Origin: Kwoniella bestiolae CBS 10118
Lineage: Eukaryota; Basidiomycota; Tremellomycetes; Tremellales; Cryptococcaceae
Reading direction: 5' to 3'
Assembly: GCF_000512585.2 (NCBI RefSeq)
Contig: NC_089241.1
Coordinates: forward strand, 6,652,001-6,716,000
Length of the DNA: 64,000 nt
Below, piece after piece: positions 37,628 through 48,918 of this stretch. Both the position numbers and the translations under genes were made by a program. Positions within the stretch are counted from its first letter, which is position 1, and each line of letters begins with the position of its first letter. The notes beneath the pieces are model-generated. The model made no database searches. It was given only the letters and a program-made list of their open reading frames with translations, and was not told the DNA's origin.

Positions 37628-39253
37628 TCATTCCGCCTTGACCTGTCTCCCTTTACCGCCATACAAGGTGGCACCCCTGATACCAACAGGATCGCCCTTT
37701 ACTTTCATCAGACTTACTCCAGGAGCTCTGAGACTGGGTTGGTCGGGATCAAAGTCGTGTCTGTCAGGCATCTTCATCTCGTCTGTTCCCAGCCAAACTT
37801 CCAAACCCTTTACCGATTGCCCATCCTTGTTATACCACAAATCTTCAGTCTTGATCTGCCATTTTTCCAACCTCTTTCTCAGATCGTCGAGGATCTCCTT
37901 GTAAGCTGGATCCTTGGCTAGATCATTGACTTCCATCGGATCGTTCTCGAGGTCGAACAGTTGTTCGGGTGGCCTGAAGATATAATCCCTCAGGGATCTA
38001 CTACCGACAAAGACGGGAGTCTGGAGGTTCCTCATTCCCTCGAACGACAGGGACGAGTACAGGTCAGTCGCAAATGGGAAATCCAACCTCCAAGCGATGT
38101 TCCGGTGATACTTGTACTTTCGGGTACGGATCGCTCGAGTGGGCCAGTAATTCGCTCTCTTATGGTATGTGTGAGAGCAGAACACCTGATGAGGCCATTT
38201 AGATTGGGGAACGATATCCGAACGAGATAAGATGGGAAGAATGGATCGGCCGAGACGGTCTGGTGAGAGGTCCTTGGTTCGCAGATCAAGTGGGAGGCCG
38301 GCGTAGTCTAACATGGTGGGCAAGATATCGAGGAAGCTGACCAAGTTGGGGTTGGCAAATCCTTTGATGCCTTGCGCTACTAACGATGGATCCCTGACGA
38401 CAAATGGTAAACAGGTACCCGAGTCGTATAAGGTGGTCTTGGAATTGATGAAGGGTGGTCCATTGTCGCTGGTGATGATGACTAGGGTGTTTGTGTCCAA
38501 CCCTCTCTTAGCTAGATTATCCAGGATAAATCCGATACCTTGGTCGAACCGGTAGATAGCTCTATAGTACTCCACCAATTCCTGTCTTAGTTCCGGAACA
38601 TCCGTAAGCCAATCGGGCACTTCCACATCTTCCGGTCTAACTTGGATATCATCGACTCGAGGGTCGAACGGTCCATGATCATTCGCGAATCCACCTCGTG
38701 ATTGATCACGGTGAGGATCATGGAATCCTACACAGAGGTTGAATGGCTTGTTCGCCTCGATGGCTTTGGCAAAGAACGAGTCGCAGTGATCACCGAAGAC
38801 AGCCGAGTCCCGAGTCTCGATGTCGTCGAAGATCGCCCATGGGTAGGTCTTTTTTAGCCCGACGTGGATCTTGCCAACGATGCTGTAAAGCAATGAGAGA
38901 TCAGCTTTCATATATAACTTAGCCTTGTATAAAGAATTGCGGACACACCCAGTAAGATAGTCCGCCTTGTTGAACAATTGAGGCAACGTATCAACATGTT
39001 CGAAAGTTTGGAAATGGGTTGCAACCTGGTTCAAGCCGTATTGACCGTTCTCATGGGTATGAAGTCCGGTGTAGATGGTGGATCGACTGCCCGAGCAGGA
39101 AGCCGTACTGGCAAAGGCTAGGTCGAATCGGATACCTTCCGAGGCGAACTTGTCGAGGTTGGGCGTCTTGATACTTTTACAACTGTAGGCACCGATGTAT
39201 TTGCCCAGATCGTCAGCGACGATGAAAAGGATGTCCTTTTGTGGCTGTGACAT
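37628..39253 (-). CDS. Sulfatase of the N-sulfoglucosamine sulfohydrolase (sulfamidase) type
   Basis: Two exons in reading order (38949-39253, 37628-38882), 519 residues. Sulfatases hydrolyse sulfate esters or sulfamates; the active-site Cys must be converted to formylglycine. Seen: metal ligands IVADDLG (D14, D15), active-site CSGSR (C53, with Gly where Pro is usual), TGLHTHENGQYGL, GKIHVG, GFHDPHR, ITSDNGPPF and a C-terminal FDLENDPMEVNDLAKDP. The order of TGLHTHENGQYGLNQ, HPHR and late blocks is closest to heparan N-sulfatase-like enzymes. No signal peptide, so probably cytosolic. The 66-base intron is in frame and stop-free; if retained the protein has 541 residues. First gene of the accessory block. 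Confidence 0.85.
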   Translation of the reverse strand: MSQPQKDILFIVADDLGKYIGAYSCKSIKTPNLDKFASEGIRFDLAFASTASCSGSRSTIYTGLHTHENGQYGLNQVATHFQTFEHVDTLPQLFNKADYLTGCVRNSLYKAKLYMKADLSLLYSIVGKIHVGLKKTYPWAIFDDIETRDSAVFGDHCDSFFAKAIEANKPFNLCVGFHDPHRDQSRGGFANDHGPFDPRVDDIQVRPEDVEVPDWLTDVPELRQELVEYYRAIYRFDQGIGFILDNLAKRGLDTNTLVIITSDNGPPFINSKTTLYDSGTCLPFVVRDPSLVAQGIKGFANPNLVSFLDILPTMLDYAGLPLDLRTKDLSPDRLGRSILPILSRSDIVPQSKWPHQVFCSHTYHKRANYWPTRAIRTRKYKYHRNIAWRLDFPFATDLYSSLSFEGMRNLQTPVFVGSRSLRDYIFRPPEQLFDLENDPMEVNDLAKDPAYKEILDDLRKRLEKWQIKTEDLWYNKDGQSVKGLEVWLGTDEMKMPDRHDFDPDQPSLRAPGVSLMKVKGDPVGIRGATLYGGKGRQVKAE

Positions 39254-39316
39254 AGTGGAAGAACAATGGATATGATGTTGCTGGACCGATGCGCGAAAAC
39301 AACGTTGATGAGAACC

Positions 39317-39323
39317 TTTTATA
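39317..39323 (-). promoter_or_regulatory. TATA box of the sulfatase gene
   Basis: Reads TATAAAA on the minus strand, about 64 bases upstream of the sulfatase ATG. Confidence 0.55.
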
Positions 39324-39479
39324 TCTCAAGCTTCACCCGATATCTAGGGATAGTGATTCACGTACTACCCAGAGAGAGGTGGGTCCGGTCGGAAGATGAT
39401 CCGAGTGAACCACCATCCATGTCCACTTGACTTGCAGTATTCGTTATAATAGCGCCTGCTTACATCATTATTGTAAAAA

Positions 39480-39600
39480 GCATGAACGAATGCTTATCTA
39501 TTGTTTGGGAATCCCGACCTCAAACCCGGTGACCAGGGACATTCCTTCCCGAATCGATATGTCAATAGCATAAACGAATGCTTATCTTTGTTTTGGAATC
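39480..39600. repeat. Pair of 33-base imperfect direct repeats
   Basis: GCAT(G/A)AACGAATGCTTATCT followed by a T-rich TTGG(G)AATC occurs at 39480-39513 and again at 39568-39600. Both copies lie in the divergent sulfatase/sugar-porter promoter. Confidence 0.7.
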
Positions 39601-39991
39601 TGTTGCAAAGTCCCGATGTAATTCGGCAGACCGAATCGCATCTTCCAAATCAAGTCTTTGGAAAAGAACATGGTCATGAGACCCAAGTCATCGGATACCA
39701 ATGACCCGAGTATCGCAACAATGAAGACGACCGCAGCGATCCTCTCCGTGGAGCGCCGAGCGATAAAACTCAGGGTGAACACAAACAAGCTTGAATCGCT
39801 CAAGGGGTTAACGCCGGGGAATGTGGAATCATGACGATATCGTTGAACCCTGCTTTGCCTGAATTCCCAAAAGGAAAAGATGTGAGATCTCGTTTGAACT
39901 GTTGTTTTAACCCTCGCCAAGAGTCAGGACTGATCGTTGCTCGTATCTGCATTTGCAAACATGGTTCGATTCGTGATTGCTCACCACTCAA

Positions 39992-40042
39992 TTCGTACAA
40001 ATTGTTATCATTCATGTGACATCGATAACAATTTTGAACGAA
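39992..40042. repeat. Imperfect inverted repeat upstream of sugar porter
   Basis: Arms 39992-40009 and 40024-40042 share a perfect 11-base GATAACAATTT core and ACGAA ends, with a 14-base loop. It sits about 115 bases before the sugar-porter ATG, just upstream of its TATA box. Confidence 0.7.
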
Positions 40043-40072
40043 ATGGCCACCCATGATCAGTCGAAAAGAGGA

Positions 40073-40078
40073 TATAAA
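40073..40078 (+). promoter_or_regulatory. TATA box of the sugar porter
   Basis: TATAAA 80 bases upstream of the ATG at 40158. Confidence 0.5.
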
Positions 40079-40157
40079 CAGTTCAAAGATCCGCTCCTAG
40101 ACCTGCAAAGTCACCAACTATCAGACCCTCAGATACCGACCAGATTGCACTACCACG

Positions 40158-42536
40158 ATGTCCACCAAAGCAGGCTGGAGTCAAACGACGCCTTTTCTGA
40201 TTTTCTGCGTGTTTGCGTATGCGTGGGGTGATCTGATGTTTGGCATGTAAGTCATCAAAAGGTTTCCCCATTGTAGGCTTCTAGGCTGATGATCGGGATG
40301 ATAGTGATACCGGATCATTCGGATCTCTTCAAGTGTTACCATCATGGTTGAGAGACTTTGGACACTATGACCCAGCTACAAACACTTATAGCAACCCTAC
40401 AACCAGAACCTCCATCATGAATTCTGGTGAGTGGACCTTCTTGTGCTTTAACACGGAGTCTGAACATCTTTCAGTCGTGTTCGTTGGAAAATTGGTTGGT
40501 ACGATGCTCTTCGAGCCGATCGCCGAGACAATCGGCTACAAGTATACAATGTACATCTGCTCTGTTATACAATGTGTTGCGTTGATCGGTAGGTCAGGCT
40601 TTCCATTGTTATTCGGGATTTGTTGATGCTGACACCCAGTGTAGTCGAGTTGACTGCCAAAGTAAGCTCCTCATACTCGATCTTTTAGAATAAGCCGTGT
40701 CAAACTCCCACTGACTTCAAGTAGAATTGGCAAGTATTCACCGTCGGACGAGTCATCGCATACTTATCGGTGGGAATTGTGGAGAACTGCGTTCCTTCGT
40801 ACATCTCGGAGATATCCCCTGCTGGTGTTCGCGGCTTCATGTCCGGTACTATGACCGTCCTCGTCACTGCCGGCAACCTTTGGGGTGCGGGCATGAGCCG
40901 TGCATTTGCCACTGAGACCAGGAAGATCGGTTGGATCGTGAGTGAGAAAGGCGTTAACATCTATGTTTCACCACTAATGTGCAACACGAGTAGATACCTG
41001 TGGCCACTCAATTTGTGCCAGCTGTTGGCATGTTGCTGCTTGTTCCTTTCACGCCTGGTGAGTCCAAGCCCTACAGGAATAGAGGCTGATGGTCAGAATC
41101 TCCTCGGTGGCTGGTGAGCAAAGGAAGGACAGATGAAGCAATCAAAGTCCTGGATCGAGTTCGTCCGCAACATGAAGCTGCAAGCGGGGTGACAGCGATC
41201 GAAGTGCAAGCCTTTGAAGCGGCTATCGAAGATGCTCGTCACATGAGAGAGGGTAGATGGACTGACTTGTTTCGTGGTACATTCCGTCGAAGAGCCATCG
41301 TGAGTGATTCACACGAATTGAAATCGCTGACAGCTAGATCACTGGTCTCCTGTTCTGGTTCTACCAGTCCACCGGTGTGCAATGTGAGTCAGATCCTTTT
41401 TCTGGATGTGTCGCGAATACAGTGTTGAAATAACTTTGATGCAATAGTTGTCAATATCTATGGGCCAACGTGAGCATCATCGATCTGGACATCTACAAGC
41501 ATACTGACCATCATTTTCAGCTTCTTCACGTCAATGGGATGGTAAGGCTCAAGTCGATATCTGTGTGTCCGTTAGACGGCTGCTGACTGACTCCTCTATC
41601 TGTCAGGGGCAAGATGGCATTTACTTACTCAGTTATCGCTCAAGCCGCCGGAATCGCAACGACTATATTGGGCATAGTATTCATAGACCAGTTTGGACGT
41701 CGACCACCCATTATTTTGGGTGCAGCCTGTTGTATATTATTCAACTTACTCATCGCAGCCCTTGGATCCAAACATAGCCCTTCTGCCGCTGAAGGAAAGG
41801 TCGTCGTCGCCAGTACCGTTATGGTACTTGTAGGCAGCAAGATGTTTCAGCTTGTCTCCTGTAAGTCGAGCCTCGTTTCAGAGTCGGAACAAAAGTATTT
41901 CCTCGACTCACCAACCCTTCTTAGTCCTCGTTGCTTCAGAGATCGGCGGAAAATCAATGCGAAAAAATGTGGGTTTTGAGCTCAGCTATGTAATGCTGAC
42001 TCACCCCAGTCATGGGTTACGGGACCTCCGTTGATGTCGTATCCGCATTCGTATTCACCTTCTGTTTGCCATACTTGCTCAAAAAACCGGGAGCTGGTCT
42101 GGGTCCGAAAGTCGGTTGGATCATCGCGGGTGATTCCTTGTTTGCATTTATATTCGCTGTCTTCTACGTCCCGGAGCTTGCTGTGGGTTACAGAGTCAAT
42201 GTTAGGACAAGTCGGTGAATGGCTAACAACTTCGACACAGGGACGATCTTTGGAAGAGATGGATGAGTTGTTCGAGGTTTGTCCCGCGTTCTTTCGCACA
42301 GTTTGTCGAGCTGACCTGTCAACTCAGTTAAATTTGTGGGCCTGGCAATTCAAAGGCGCTCAAACTGAGGGCGTTGGCCATCGTATCGCACAACTGGAAG
42401 CGGGTCGGGCAGCCGATCTGAAGATCGAGATAGACGGACCTACCGTAAGTCTCTACGTGAGCGACTTGAAGCTGACAATCATCAGGATGACCAGATGAAA
42501 GGCGATCAACAGTGGATCGAGCAAAAAGAAACTTAA
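40158..42536 (+). CDS. MFS sugar porter
   Basis: Sixteen exons: 40158-40246, 40305-40426, 40475-40588, 40645-40661, 40725-40937, 40994-41057, 41097-41299, 41338-41383, 41448-41469, 41521-41541, 41607-41860, 41925-41972, 42010-42182, 42241-42276, 42328-42444, 42486-42536; 529 residues. Family members import hexoses, pentoses, polyols or disaccharides with protons. Seen: FGIDTGSFGSLQVLPSW at the first helix, GRVIAYLSVGIVENCVPSYI, ESPRWLVSKGR after helix 6, IDQFGRRPPI and the C-terminal PELAGRSLEEMDELFE. The frame after 41972 holds only with a weak GTTTTG donor in the twelfth intron. Exons of 17, 21 and 22 bases occur. Adjacent to the sulfatase, hinting that it may import the sugar released from a sulfated substrate. 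Confidence 0.9.
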
Positions 42537-43705
42537 TCAGATCGAGCCGTTTGTCCTTGAGAAACCAGTAAGATATTCTAGTCACCGACGAAGCAGTGAA
42601 TTCGGTCGGTCAAATATAGGTTGAACCGGAAAAATTTGTGCTGTGGATCGTGTTTGCTTTCCCCTTGTCTGTAGTTCCTTAAGAAGTGATGTATCGATTT
42701 TACCCGTGTCCCGCCCCACCCATGCTTGACTGACGGTACCGAGCGCAGGACAAGAGCTGACAATAAAAGTTTAAACCAACAGAGCAATAGCATTGCAGGC
42801 ATTTGTCGTCACGGTGATTCCAAACCCCACCAATTTCCTTCGGGCGACCACAGCCCATACCTACTTTCATCAGTCGAGTCAAGAGAGTACTCAAAACACT
42901 ACTGCTGACTTCTCGTCTCGGAAAGAATAACGCAATTCATGATTACTAGGTTGCGTGTGCAAAATGCGGCAAGGGTTATGGTCATTGCCAAGGCTCAATG
43001 GACTCAGTTGTCATTCACTGATGCTCAATTGCGACTCGCGTATAAGATCGAATAGCGGCTTTAAGCTTGATGTGCCATATAAACCGCATTTTGGCGAAGG
43101 TCTGTCCATACATAGCATTCTTGAGGCTTCGTTTGATTCGTTTACAGCTTACGGCTCAACGCCAAACGATCCGTCCCTGAGAGAAAACGAATAAAAATGT
43201 TAAACCCGAAGGTTTAAGAAGGTCAGACCGGTCGGAAAACAAACCTGGCACCGAACCAGACTGCACTTATTCCCGGGCCACTACATCCCGCGCCGGCGGT
43301 GAGTGCGGTAGAGGTTTAAAGTATTCCTTTCGGATCCGGATCACCGGATTACCCTGTCCGCATATAAGAAAAAAATTTGGTTGCCGACGTCATTGGCGGT
43401 CGCTAAGCCCAAGCTTGCTCACCGCAGACCAACTCGGACGAGAGGAAGAGGTAGAAACAGCGAATTGACTGGAACAACAACCCTAAATTAAATCCTTTTC
43501 AAGGGTATTACAATGCAGCAAACAACGAGAAGACGATCAAAGGCGGAGCACTTGAATGACTTCGGGATCCCCAGCCGGGGGGTGGGAGTCCTTGAGGGGT
43601 GACTAGGGATGCATTGATGGTATAAAAGGGGCAAGCAGCCATCAAATATCTTCTGCCCCTCGCTCTATGTCGTACTTTTAGTGGATTCGGAAACGCTGCT
43701 CCAGA
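42537..43705. promoter_or_regulatory. Intergenic and promoter of the first ACS transporter
   Basis: About 1.17 kb without a supported gene (frames at 42726-42908 and 42955-43194 are domain-free). It carries a perfect 7-base hairpin TTAAACC-CGAA-GGTTTAA at 43200-43217, many CGG/CCG triplets between 43230 and 43370, and a TATA box just before the next gene. Confidence 0.55.
43621..43627 (+). promoter_or_regulatory. TATA box of ACS transporter 1
   Basis: TATAAAA, 85 bases upstream of the ATG at 43706. Confidence 0.6.
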
Positions 43706-46052
43706 ATGTCGACGAACAATATCTCACCAGCTGCCATCAACGCTCAAACTGAAAAAGCTCACGACGAGCATGTCGAGGGGTCTATCGCTGGCGATCTCGA
43801 GAAGGGAAAGAACTTGAGCACTGGAGATGCCAAAAATTCCGATCTGGGTGCTGCTTGGCTGGACGGGTACGAGGGGCCCAGGACGGAGATCACTGACGAA
43901 GAAAACGAATCTGTGAGGAAGAGGATTGATGCGTTTTTGCTGCCTATGTGAGTTGAGCGGAACTCGTTGAATTTGGGTCGGGTGTTGAATAGAGGCAACA
44001 GGATCTTCATCGTATACTTTACTCAACAACTCGACAAATCTTCATTGTCTTTCGCCTCTGTGTTTGGCTTAAAGACGGATGCCCATCTTGAGTAAGTCAT
44101 TGATCATCTGTCGGAAGGTCGAACGTTGGCTGACTCCGTGGGCTTCACAGGGGCCAACAGTACTCTTGGTTGAGTAGTTTGGTGTACTTTGCACAGCTGG
44201 TGTTTCAGCCTTGTGAGTAGACTTTTGGTGGATCTCATGTCAAATGCTGACCATCACTGCAGTGTCAGTATATGCTCTTGTCAAAGTACGTCGACGAGAA
44301 TAGAGATCATCTTGGGCCAGACACTGACAAGATCGTTTCACAGATGCCTGTCAACGTCTGGATCAGCATATGTTTCTTTGGCTGGGGCGCCTCCCTCTGC
44401 ATCATGTCGGCCTTCACTAGCTTTGCTGGTCTGGCAGTATGGCGATTCATCCTTGGCGCTTTCGAAGCATCTATCTCGCCGAGTATGTTGGTGGTCGTGT
44501 CCATGTGGTGGACTCGACGAGAACAGCCTTTGAGAAACAAGTAAGTATTGTACTCTTCGCATAGGCATAGACCCTAATCACTCGTTGTTAGTATCTGGTA
44601 CTCTGCCAATGGTATGGCTACGATTCTGGGAAGTCTAATCACCTACGGTCTCGGTCAAGCCAACACCTCTTTGCACCCATACCAGCTTATATTCCTCGTA
44701 TGCGGTCTGATGTGAGTGGATGTTCTTGTTTCCATGGCCAGCACGCTAAGCCCGTCAACCTCCAGCGCCGTTGTTCTGTCTATCCCTTTCTTCCTCCTCT
44801 TCCCGGGTCATCCCACCAAAGCTCGATGGCTTAACGATCATCAAAAGTACATTTCGTTGGAAAGGATCAGATTGAACAATACTGGTACTCAGAGCACCAG
44901 TGAGTGGAAAAGCATCATCAGTGTTCTGCGACTGATCGAGCTGACGACTGGTCTTTCTAGCCTTCAAATGGTCCCAAGTCAAAGAATGTGTGCTTGACCC
45001 CAAAACGTGGTTCTGTGTCGTCAATGGTAGGTCCGGGTTCCGTTCTTTGAGTCTGCAGTCCGAAACTGACATGCACCTCAGTCTTCTGTATCTCTCTCGT
45101 ATCAGGGGGAATTACGACCTTTGGCCCTCTGATCCTGCAAGGTTTCGGTCTCAGTACCTTCCAGACCATCTTATACAACATGATCCCGGGAGCCATTGGA
45201 ATCGTATCCAACATTTTGTGAGTTGAAGCATGTGGTCAGAGGCGTGGCTACTCGAAGCTGATTATGAATGGTTAGATCCGCCCTCGCTGTCACTTACACC
45301 AAACGCAAATTCCCTGTGCTGCTGGTAGCTTCTGCGTTCCCGCTTGCCGCAGCTGCTGCTTTGTATACCCTACCCCGTGGCGCCGAGCACAAGTCACAAC
45401 TTCTAGGCGTATACTTTATCCTCCAGGTGTATCAATGTATCAGTCCCATCTTCTTCAGTTGGCAGTGAGTGATGAACTTTGCATGGCTATTGGAACATTG
45501 CTGATCCCCGTTCCCCGTTACAGATTCGCCAACACTGCCGGACACACCAAGAAGACTACCACCACGGGAATGCTCTTCATCGGCTTGAGTTGTGGAAACA
45601 TCGTGGGACCACGTGAGTGCAGTGGTTCAAGTCAGTTTGAATGGACTAAGAGCTGATCATCAAATGCAGAACTTTACAAATCCAGCGAAGCGCCATACTA
45701 CCATACTGGTCTCACTGGTAACCTGATCGTCCTCTGTGTGATGTTCGGTCTCATCATCTGCCAAGGACTGTATCTCCACGCTCTCAACAAGCGAAACATC
45801 CGTCGAAGAATAGCCAAGGGAAAGACGGGGGCCCACATTGATCTCTCTTTGGAAGATTCTTCAAGATGGAAGGAGCTTCGAGAGAGGCAAAGAGCCGGGC
45901 AAGCTCTCCAAGGTCAAGCCGAGGGCGAAGAGGCGTACAACGATCAAGCTTTCATGGATTTGTGAGTGTTCTCGCTTGCTCGCAACAGAGTCAAAGCTGA
46001 CCTGCAACGTAGGACCGACCTTCAAAACGAGGACTTTATTTATTCTTTGTAA
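43706..46052 (+). CDS. MFS transporter 1, anion:cation symporter (DAL5/allantoate permease-like)
   Basis: Thirteen exons: 43706-43947, 44002-44091, 44151-44212, 44263-44285, 44344-44540, 44592-44711, 44766-44899, 44961-45026, 45082-45217, 45276-45464, 45524-45612, 45670-45961, 46013-46052; 559 residues. ACS members carry organic anions such as ureidosuccinate, nicotinate, dipeptides or sugar acids. Seen: an 80-residue charged head, FTQQLDKSSLSFASVFGLKT at helix 1, RFILGAFEASISPSMLVVVS, WWTRREQPLRN and the late TAGHTKKTTTTGMLFIGLSC, all diagnostic of this family. About twelve membrane segments. Exon 4 is 23 bases. Confidence 0.9.
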
Positions 46053-46737
46053 AGGATTTGTATCCGACGATATAGTTCGGCATCCGGATGCTTTTCGAAA
46101 TTCGTGGGCACCCTTTGTCCGGTGCCAATTGCCTGATCATAGAATGTTAGATGTAGATGCATGTATCGGTTCGAGAGCCCTGTAATCCATTCCCTATAGC
46201 CCAGCGCAGATCGTTCTTCCGGATGCAGTCGTGACTTCAGATTGCAGATCACAAGGAAGTTTCGGACTCTGCCAGGTTGCCCTTTGCCAAGCCGCCAACG
46301 TCGCGATGAGTTCCCGGATATCGGCCGAAGGTTATGCGATATCAAGGGACTAGACGTAGATTAGACCAGGTACAGTATACTGTACTGTCTCTTGACATCT
46401 TCTTGTCGACGTCTTTCCCTTTCTGAGGTCCCCTCATGTTCTTTGTCTTCTTGTTTAACCCTTGTGCTCCACCATTTGCATATCAGATAAGAAGCACCTC
46501 ATGGGTCCGGAAATTTCCGCGTGCCAAGAACATCAACCCAATTTTAAAAAACGGAACCTCAATCCACCTTCCTCTTTCATATCGGCCGACCCATAGCCAT
46601 GAAAATCTTCACCCACACTGTCCCTCTACTTCTCTCAGCTCCACTCGTTGAAGTGCAAACAGCGGTGGTATAAGTACGCAGGATTTCGCACACATTCGCT
46701 TTCCCTCTTCCAGCCATTCTACCGACTTCCATCCACC
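46053..46737. promoter_or_regulatory. Intergenic and promoter of the siderophore-type MFS
   Basis: 685 bases. It contains CGGAAATTTCCG (46508-46519), a perfect palindrome of the CGG-N6-CCG type, and a TATAAG element at 46669-46674, about 70 bases before the ATG. No gene inside. Confidence 0.55.
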
Positions 46738-48918
46738 ATGGCTGCTGCGTCAAAACCGCTGCAAACGCCTTCGGCTGATGCCGAGGACAAAACGTACCAA
46801 GATCAGCCTATGCTGCCCACTCTGCCAGATGATGAAAAAGCAGATATGGATCCTCAACCAGCGGCTGCTGGTGTGAGCAAGGTTGAAGCGTTCAACAGGG
46901 TTCTGTATCAATCTGGTGAGTGTTTCGAGTGGTGCTCTTCGCCATAGATGCTCATCATACTGTTTAGGTCGCAAGGGGAAAATCCTGCTTTGGTCCCTGG
47001 CCATCTCCATCGCATTGACCATGTTCGTCTACGCTTTCGATCAAGGGATCACAACCACCATTTTTGCTCCATGGGCAACCTCATCCTTTGGTCAACACGC
47101 CAACCTCGCCGCTGTCAGTACTGCCAGTCAGATCATTAGAGCTGTTAGCAAACCTTTCATTGGCAAAATGGCAGATATTACGTCCCGTCCCACCACCTAT
47201 GTCATCGTGCTCGTCTTCTACGTTGTCGGGTTTGTCGTGGCGGCATCAGCGCAGACCTTCCCCGGATACACTGTGGGAATGTGCTTTACCGCGGCTGGAA
47301 AGAGTGGACTAGACCTGCTCAGTGATATCATTGTTGGTGAGTGATGTCACATCTTTCGCGCGGACCCTTACACTCCAGCTCCCTCGTAGTTCACAATCCA
47401 TTGCTTCCTAAGCATGTGGAATGCTGATACTATATATAGGTGATCTCACTGTTCTGGAGTGGAGGGGCTTCTTCGGTGCGCTCTTATCATTGCCCTTCAT
47501 CGTGACTGTTCCTCTCAATGGTTTCATTACCTCCGGTTTAGAGGATAATTGGCGTTGGGGAATGGGCATGTTCGCTATCATGGTTCCCGTCCTCCTCACG
47601 CCAGCTATCATCACCTTGTACTCGATGCAAATTAGGGGTAAGAAGCTTGGTATGGTGAGTCCTGTGATTATTAGAGATTGTCAGGGATCGGCGTTGATCG
47701 TGTATATCAGACAACTATGGCTGGTTCCAAACAACAACGTACCGGCAAGGTGGACTCTGACGGACTCACTCGACGAGGATGGCTCCGAGCGCTGTACGAC
47801 GGAATCATCGAGATTGACCTGCTCGGACTTATCCTCCTTGGTTTCGCCTTCGCCATGATCCTCATGCCTTTCACTCTTCGAAAAGGTGCCAAGGGCGGGT
47901 GGACGAACCCTTCTATCATCGCCATGCTGGTGATTGGATTCGTCATCTTTGGCTTATTCGCTCTGTACGAGATCTATCTCGCACCTAAGCCTATGATGAC
48001 TCGTCGGATATTGTTCAACCGCGCTTTCCTTGCCGCAGTCACCGTCAACGTTTTCAGTCAGATGGCATCTTCCGTCAGGAATACATACTTCTTCTCGTAC
48101 ATCAACGTCATCACCCCTTGGTCCACCTATGTCCAGACCATCTTCATCGGAATCACCACCATCGGACTGTGCCTTGTCAGCCCGATTGTTGGATTATTGC
48201 AGCGTTCCACTCACCGATACAAGACTTTGATGGTATTTGGAAATGCTACCAAGCTCATCGCGTACGGGTTGTTGATCGAAGGGGGAGTCACCGAGATGAC
48301 GCGACACACAGGAAAGCTGGTTGCTTCTCAGCTTATCTTCTGCCTCGGTTCTTTCAGGTAAGTTGAACCACCTGATAGACAATCCAACTCGTAGCTTATC
48401 GCTGACATATTCATAGTGTCGTCGGTGCTCGGGTCGGTTCACAAGCTTCAGTACCCCATGAAGATATGGCCTCCATTATTTCTCTCTTGTCTCTGTGGTC
48501 GACTCTAGGTTCTTCCGTGGGAGGAGCCATCGCTGCTGCCATCTGGACGGACATGATGCCCACCCAACTTGCATTGAAGGTGCCAAATGCCAATGCTGCT
48601 CTCGTCAAGAAATTGTATGGTTCCATCAGCGTCATCACCGCTTACGACTTCAACGATCCCATTCGACAAGGCGCCATTCGAGCATATTCCTTCACTTCAG
48701 GTCGTCTTGCAGTATGTGCACTTTGCTTGTCTGTAGTCCCTTTGCTTGCGACTTTCTTCATGCCAAACTTTTACCTTGGGAAGCAGCAAAACGCTGTGAC
48801 CAACAAGGGACTGGATGGAGAAGTCGTCAAAACACCGGCGTTCGAGCCCACGGAATCGCCAGCTGATGCGAAATGGCACCACAAACTGCGGGACTTGTAC
48901 AGAAGGGATGCCCATTAG
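46738..48918 (+). CDS. MFS siderophore-iron transporter (SIT/ARN family)
   Basis: Five exons (46738-46915, 46968-47336, 47440-47654, 47711-48357, 48417-48918), 636 residues. Members import ferric siderophores across the plasma membrane. Seen: a 60-residue head, then FVYAFDQGITTTIFAPWATS at helix 1, SKPFIGKMADITSRP, LEWRGFFGALLSLPFIVTVP, a cytosolic loop with RRGWLRALYDGIIEIDLLGL, and a C-terminal SQASVPHEDMASIISLLSLW followed by MPNFYLGKQQNA. About fourteen membrane segments, as is usual for SIT proteins. Inside the accessory block it may carry another cargo. Confidence 0.9.

Larger units (their letters stand above)
39254..40157. promoter_or_regulatory. Divergent promoter of sulfatase and sugar porter
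   Basis: 904 bases between opposite starts. It contains a TATA box for each gene, a 33-base direct repeat and an imperfect inverted repeat, listed separately. Short frames here (39501-39704, 39582-39920) are domain-free. Confidence 0.6.

Noticed and set aside
40158..42536. Sugar porter as a frameshifted pseudogene
   Set aside because: A weak but usable GTTTTG donor restores the frame and every other exon closes in phase with family motifs.
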